From positions 1-11,862 of the forward strand of contig CANGGA010000022.1 of the NCBI GenBank assembly GCA_947453285.1: a stretch of 11,862 nt of DNA, written 5' to 3'. Below the pieces are notes generated by a model. It did no database searches and had not been told where the DNA came from. It saw only the letters and a list, made by a program, of their open reading frames with translations. Made by a program: the position numbers and the translations under genes. Positions 9,068-11,862 of this stretch are shown piece after piece. Position 1 is the first letter of the stretch. Each line of letters starts with the position of its first letter. This DNA is from Microbacteriaceae bacterium (lineage in GTDB: Bacteria > Actinomycetota > Actinomycetes > Actinomycetales > Microbacteriaceae).

Positions 9068-9100
9068 AACTAAGCCTATTGACTAAAAAGGGGCTTAATT
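9068..9100 (-). other. Inverted repeat spanning the maf stop codon and maf-accA3 gap
   Basis: On the minus strand AATTAAGCC (9100-9092) can pair with GGCTTAGTT (9076-9068), giving nine pairs with one G-U. The 15-base loop contains CCTTTTT. The 5' arm includes the maf stop codon, and the 3' arm overlaps the proposed accA3 -10 element and ends three bases before the accA3 ATG. It could attenuate read-through or affect accA3 initiation; it lacks a trailing T-run. Confidence 0.3.
9073..9078 (-). promoter_or_regulatory. Predicted -10 element for accA3
   Basis: The minus strand reads TAGGCT, identical to the element before PNP, followed by eight bases and the accA3 ATG. It fits TAnnnT and would give a transcript with essentially no 5' leader. 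No good -35 is visible. It lies in the maf-accA3 gap, so accA3 could be transcribed independently as well as from maf. Confidence 0.45.
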
Positions 9101-9736
9101 GCGGTTCCAGAGGCTCGAATATTCGACCCCGAGCTGAATGACCAGGTCGCGCAGGGTCGGCAGGCTCAGCCCGATAACGCAGTGCGGGTCACCTTCAATT
9201 GCACGGATGAACGCCCCGCCGAGGCTATCGATCGTGAACGCGCCGGCCACCTTGAGCGGCTCCCCGGTTGCCACATAGGCGTCAATCTCGGCATCGCTCA
9301 GGTCGGCAAAGTGAACGATCGTGTGGGCGGTGCGGCCAGCTGCCGGCGGCAACACGCCCTCTTGAGGGTTGCGGTTGTCGATGACCCAGTGCCCAGAGTG
9401 CAGAACGCCGGCTCGGCCGCGCATCTGCTTCCAGCGCTCGCGGGCGACCTCGGGGTCGTGCGGCTTGCCGAGCGACTGGCCGTCGAACTCGAGCGACGAG
9501 TCGCAGCCGATGATGAGTTTGCCGGCGGCACCCGTGTGGTTCAAAACCGCCTCGGACTTTGCCTTGGCAAGCACATGAACCATGTCTGCCGTGTTGGCAA
9601 TCAAACCCATCGACTCGGCTCTTGCGGCAACGGCATCTTCATCGACGCCTGGTGCGATGGTGATTGGTTCGATTCCGGCGTTGCGCAGCAAAGTCAGTCG
9701 CGCGGGTGAAGTGCTTGCCAGAACCAATTGAGTCAT
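9095..9736 (-). CDS. maf: Maf-family nucleoside triphosphate pyrophosphatase
   Basis: A 213-residue Maf/HAM1-like enzyme that hydrolyses (modified) nucleoside triphosphates such as dTTP, UTP or m7GTP to monophosphates and pyrophosphate, helping keep nucleotide pools clean. Motifs are LASTSPAR (6-13, the family SxSPR-like phosphate loop with Ala before Arg), a conserved acidic patch VDED (31-34), GCDS (77-80, with D79 at the catalytic Asp position), LGKP (89-92) and a C-terminal GGAFIRAIEGDPHCVIGLSLP (173-193 region). Which triphosphate it prefers cannot be read confidently. The start at 9736 puts the N-terminal LVLAS strand right after Met. The longer frame up to 9808 adds 24 unlikely residues and overlaps the divergent gene. 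It is upstream of accA3 on the same strand, a pairing also known in mycobacteria. Confidence 0.93.
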   Translation of the reverse strand: MTQLVLASTSPARLTLLRNAGIEPITIAPGVDEDAVAARAESMGLIANTADMVHVLAKAKSEAVLNHTGAAGKLIIGCDSSLEFDGQSLGKPHDPEVARERWKQMRGRAGVLHSGHWVIDNRNPQEGVLPPAAGRTAHTIVHFADLSDAEIDAYVATGEPLKVAGAFTIDSLGGAFIRAIEGDPHCVIGLSLPTLRDLVIQLGVEYSSLWNRN

Positions 9737-9761
9737 GAAAATACTCTGGCACACTTGTCTA

Positions 9762-10988
9762 GTGAATAAAGACACCAATTGGCTAGGTCGCGTGCTAGAA
9801 CTCGACATCGAAAAAGTTGCCCACGGCGGAATCTTCGTGGCACGACACGATGGGCGAGTGGTCTTCGTGTCACACGTGCTTCCGGGTGAGAAAGTTCGCG
9901 CAATGGTCTATGAAGATCGCGGCGGAGCCTTCTGCCGAGCAGAACCTCAAGAAATCTTGGTGGCTTCACCAGACCGAGTCGAACACGTCTGGGATCAAGC
10001 CGGAGTCGGTGGCGCAGGTGGCGCGGAGTTCGGTCACATCACTCTTTCGCGACAGCGCGAACTAAAGGCAGACGTTCTCGAAGAAGCGCTCTCGCGCATG
10101 GCCGGCATCGAACGTCGCGTTGAAGTCGAAGCCGTCGAAGGCGACGACGAACGCAACGGCCTCGGCTATCGCACTCGCGTGCAGCTTCACGTAAACGAAT
10201 TCGGCGACGCCGGGCCATACATGGAACGCAGCCACGACGTTGTGCTGGTTCGTGACTTGCCACTTGCCATCGAAGAAATCCGTGAAGTTGGCATTCACTC
10301 GAAGAACTGGTCTGGCGTAAAGAAGATCGACATCTCGGCATCGAACACCGGGCAGATGCAGTGGAAGGTTGACGACAAACTCAAGGGTGACGAGCGTCTC
10401 GTTGAGCGCGCTGCCGGCCGCACCTTCAGAATTTCGGGCGGCGGTTTTTGGCAGGTGCACCGCAAGGCGGCAGACCTGCTCGCCAAGACCGTGCTCGACA
10501 TGATCGACAACGCGGGTTTCAACAAGAACGCAAACAACCTAGACCTCTATGGCGGCGTGGGCTTGTTCGCGAGCGCTCTAGCCACCCGCTTCGGCAACGA
10601 GACTCGCGTAACGACCGTCGAGGCTTTCAAGCGCGCAACCGAAGACGCAACCTTGAACATCGCAGACATGCCAAAGGCAAAGGCGGTGTGCGCTCAGGTC
10701 GACCGTTTCTTGCAAGACCAGCAGCGTGCGGCCGCTCAGGGCGCTTCATTCAAGGATGCCACCGTCGTGCTCGACCCACCTCGCGCGGGTGCCGGCGCAA
10801 AGGTCACCGGCCTGCTCGTTGAGCTTGCGCCACAACACATTGTTTATGTGGCCTGCGACCCGGTCGCTCTAGCTCGAGACCTCAAGGCGCTTTTGGCCGG
10901 GGGTTACGAGATCGCTGAAATCAGGGCCTTTGACCTGTTTCCGCACACTCATCACCTAGAAACCGTGGTCTCGCTGGTTCGAAAGTAA
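9762..10988 (+). CDS. TRAM-domain RNA (uracil-5-)-methyltransferase, TrmA/RumA family, Fe-S cysteines absent
   Basis: A 408-residue class I SAM-dependent methyltransferase expected to make 5-methyluridine in tRNA or 23S rRNA. An N-terminal TRAM RNA-binding domain (about 5-65) is followed by a central RNA-recognition region and the catalytic domain. The latter has the FWQVH substrate loop (229-233), SAM motif DLYGGVGLFA (261-270), VVLDPPRAG (335-343), the nucleophile C365 in VACDP, and E400 in HHLETV as the general base. The cluster-binding region of RumA, normally CxxxxxCxxC, reads WDQAGVGGAGGAEFGH (77-92) with no cysteine. Only C58, C310 and C365 exist in the whole protein, so a 4Fe-4S cluster looks impossible. 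GTG at 9762 was chosen because the TRAM domain begins just after it. ATG at 9735 adds nine residues and would overlap maf. RNA target (tRNA U54 or rRNA) is unresolved. Confidence 0.88.
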   Translation: MNKDTNWLGRVLELDIEKVAHGGIFVARHDGRVVFVSHVLPGEKVRAMVYEDRGGAFCRAEPQEILVASPDRVEHVWDQAGVGGAGGAEFGHITLSRQRELKADVLEEALSRMAGIERRVEVEAVEGDDERNGLGYRTRVQLHVNEFGDAGPYMERSHDVVLVRDLPLAIEEIREVGIHSKNWSGVKKIDISASNTGQMQWKVDDKLKGDERLVERAAGRTFRISGGGFWQVHRKAADLLAKTVLDMIDNAGFNKNANNLDLYGGVGLFASALATRFGNETRVTTVEAFKRATEDATLNIADMPKAKAVCAQVDRFLQDQQRAAAQGASFKDATVVLDPPRAGAGAKVTGLLVELAPQHIVYVACDPVALARDLKALLAGGYEIAEIRAFDLFPHTHHLETVVSLVRK

Positions 10989-11004
10989 CAACTCGACACC
11001 AAGG

Positions 11005-11036
11005 CGCTGATGCTCGGCTCGCTGTCTCAGTCAGCG
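11005..11036. terminator. Possible weak hairpin after the RNA methyltransferase gene
   Basis: CGCTGA (11005-11010) pairs with TCAGCG (11031-11036) across a 20-base loop, followed by only three T residues. A competing stem GCTG/CAGC (11021-11035) exists. It sits between the methyltransferase stop and the proposed promoter of the next gene. Support is thin. Confidence 0.2.
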
Positions 11037-11038
11037 TT

Positions 11039-11044
11039 TAGAGT
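11039..11044 (+). promoter_or_regulatory. Predicted -10 element for the membrane sensor gene
   Basis: TAGAGT fits TAnnnT and lies eight bases before the ATG at 11053, the same spacing as the proposed accA3 element. No Shine-Dalgarno precedes the ATG, so a leaderless or near-leaderless transcript is suggested. No convincing -35 is visible. Confidence 0.4.
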
Positions 11045-11052
11045 TTCTAGAG

Positions 11053-11862
11053 ATGTTTATGCAACATGCACCAGTGCCGACGCCAATCGCTCAAGATCGC
11101 GTCGAAATTTTGCTTTCCAAGGTCTATTCGGTTGCCTCTTTCTCATTAGCAATCGAGATGATCAGCAACGCGGCACAGCAGTTCAACTATTTGAATGGCT
11201 TTTGGTTCTTCGCATCACTTTCAATCTTGGCTGCCGCTCAAGTCGGTGCGGTGGTTGGAGCGTTTGCATTAGGACACATGAAGTTTTGGTATCGCGCAAT
11301 CTACTTTGTAACGCTGGCAATCTTGGTTGCCTGGCCACTTCAGGTTAAAGCTGCGAGCGACCTAGGTGCCGGCTTCAAACCTTGGATCTGGTGGGCGGTC
11401 GGTTTCGCTTCTCTTTCTGCAATCGGTGCTTTCAAGCGCAATCGAGGTTTGGCAGCCTTAGTTGTGATGCCGACGATTTGGGTTTTTGTTCGAACGTCAG
11501 CCTGGGGTGGCAGCGCAACTTTGGGCAGCGCGATTGAAGACTCACTCTATGCTTTCTTTTTTGCTTTCGCGCTCGCGGTTTTAGTTCTGTTGCTTCGACA
11601 AAGATCTCAAGAGGTCGACAACGAGTATGCCGCCTACTTTCAGAGCAGATTTGAGCGCGCCTTTCTCGATGTCATTCAGCGCGAACGAAGCAAAATAAAT
11701 TCAATCGTGCACGACCGCGTTGTTCGCGCACTCGACGAGGCAGCGCAGGCAGAAACTGTTGCCCAGCGATCTCAGGCGGCAACGGCCGCAGAAGATGCGA
11801 TCGGCCGTCTCGAGAGAGAAGCCGCCCGCGACCCGATGTCGCTCGAAACCGTTGGCTCCAGA
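11053..11862 (+). CDS. Membrane sensor histidine kinase-like protein, N-terminal part (3' end outside window)
   Basis: A 270-codon frame open to the end of the window, so the protein is truncated here. Six hydrophobic segments are predicted near residues 25-40, 49-72, 79-97, 110-127, 133-150 and 165-182, with few charges between them. A hydrophilic, probably coiled helical region then begins: RERSKINSIVHDRVVRALDEAAQ carries H220-D221 at the place where HisKA_3-type kinases carry their ER..IA..HD phosphoacceptor helix. An Ala/Glu-rich helix follows (226-260). An ATPase domain would be expected just beyond the window but is not visible. This layout resembles membrane two-component sensors of Microbacteriaceae, usually paired with a LuxR-type regulator. 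The stimulus is unknown. Codon use includes four TTA leucines and looks somewhat less G+C-rich than the enzymes upstream. ATG at 11059 is an alternative start. Confidence 0.7.
   Translation, partial: MFMQHAPVPTPIAQDRVEILLSKVYSVASFSLAIEMISNAAQQFNYLNGFWFFASLSILAAAQVGAVVGAFALGHMKFWYRAIYFVTLAILVAWPLQVKAASDLGAGFKPWIWWAVGFASLSAIGAFKRNRGLAALVVMPTIWVFVRTSAWGGSATLGSAIEDSLYAFFFAFALAVLVLLLRQRSQEVDNEYAAYFQSRFERAFLDVIQRERSKINSIVHDRVVRALDEAAQAETVAQRSQAATAAEDAIGRLEREAARDPMSLETVGSR

Noticed and set aside
9115..9126. Perfect 12-bp palindrome TCGAATATTCGA, with its core GAATATTC also at 4947-4954
   Set aside because: It lies inside the maf coding region, and a few 12-bp palindromes are expected by chance in a window of this size. 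The second site shares only the 8-bp core.
11010..11348. 112-codon plus-strand frame beginning MLGSLSQSAF
   Set aside because: It overlaps the longer frame from 11053 that stays open for 270 codons and has a clear membrane-protein pattern. The 112-codon product is Ser/Arg/Cys-rich without recognisable features.

Overview
This window looks like ordinary chromosomal DNA from an actinobacterium of moderate G+C content, most likely a small-genome member of the Microbacteriaceae. That placement is an inference from protein style, not from a marker gene. It rests on the cytidine deaminase with a CAEC zinc motif, the adenosine deaminase with an NTDN motif, the LpdA-type flavoprotein without redox cysteines, the AccA3-type biotin carboxylase/BCCP fusion, and TAnnnT promoter elements set 6 to 8 bases before start codons.

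Left part (1-5777): a nucleoside uptake and breakdown block. A plus-strand run carries the 3' end of a nucleoside-type ABC permease, then cytidine deaminase (cdd), thymidine/pyrimidine-nucleoside phosphorylase (deoA) and adenosine deaminase (add). Joins are very tight: 0 bp, a 1-bp overlap and 8 bp. It meets head-on a minus-strand pair, purine nucleoside phosphorylase followed by a phosphohexomutase-family protein, and the stops of add and the mutase overlap by 4 bp. Together these genes would import nucleosides, deaminate cytidine and adenosine, release the bases by phosphorolysis, and isomerise (deoxy)ribose-1-phosphate for central metabolism. The mutase is the natural candidate for that last step.

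Middle part (5820-9736): a plus-strand LpdA-like NAD(P)H:quinone reductase, diverging from the PNP gene, converges on a minus-strand maf -> accA3 pair. AccA3 is the biotin-carrying alpha subunit of an acyl-CoA carboxylase. Maf is a nucleotide pyrophosphatase.

Right part (9762-11862): a TrmA/RumA-type RNA (uracil-5-)-methyltransferase that has lost the usual Fe-S cluster cysteines. It is followed by a membrane protein with six predicted helices and a histidine-kinase-like His-Asp helix, cut off by the window end. The set of neighbours (cdd, deoA, add, pmmB, deoD, lpdA, accA3, maf) resembles, from memory, the Rv3282-Rv3315c neighbourhood of Mycobacterium tuberculosis, so this seems to be an old conserved actinobacterial neighbourhood.

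No gene-free stretch reaches 300 bases; the longest is 64 bp (10989-11052). I saw no rRNA, tRNA, CRISPR array, insertion sequence, phage gene or riboswitch, and no convincing new system. The points most worth following are the apparently leaderless starts, the Fe-S-less RNA methyltransferase, the phosphopentomutase prediction and the truncated sensor protein.
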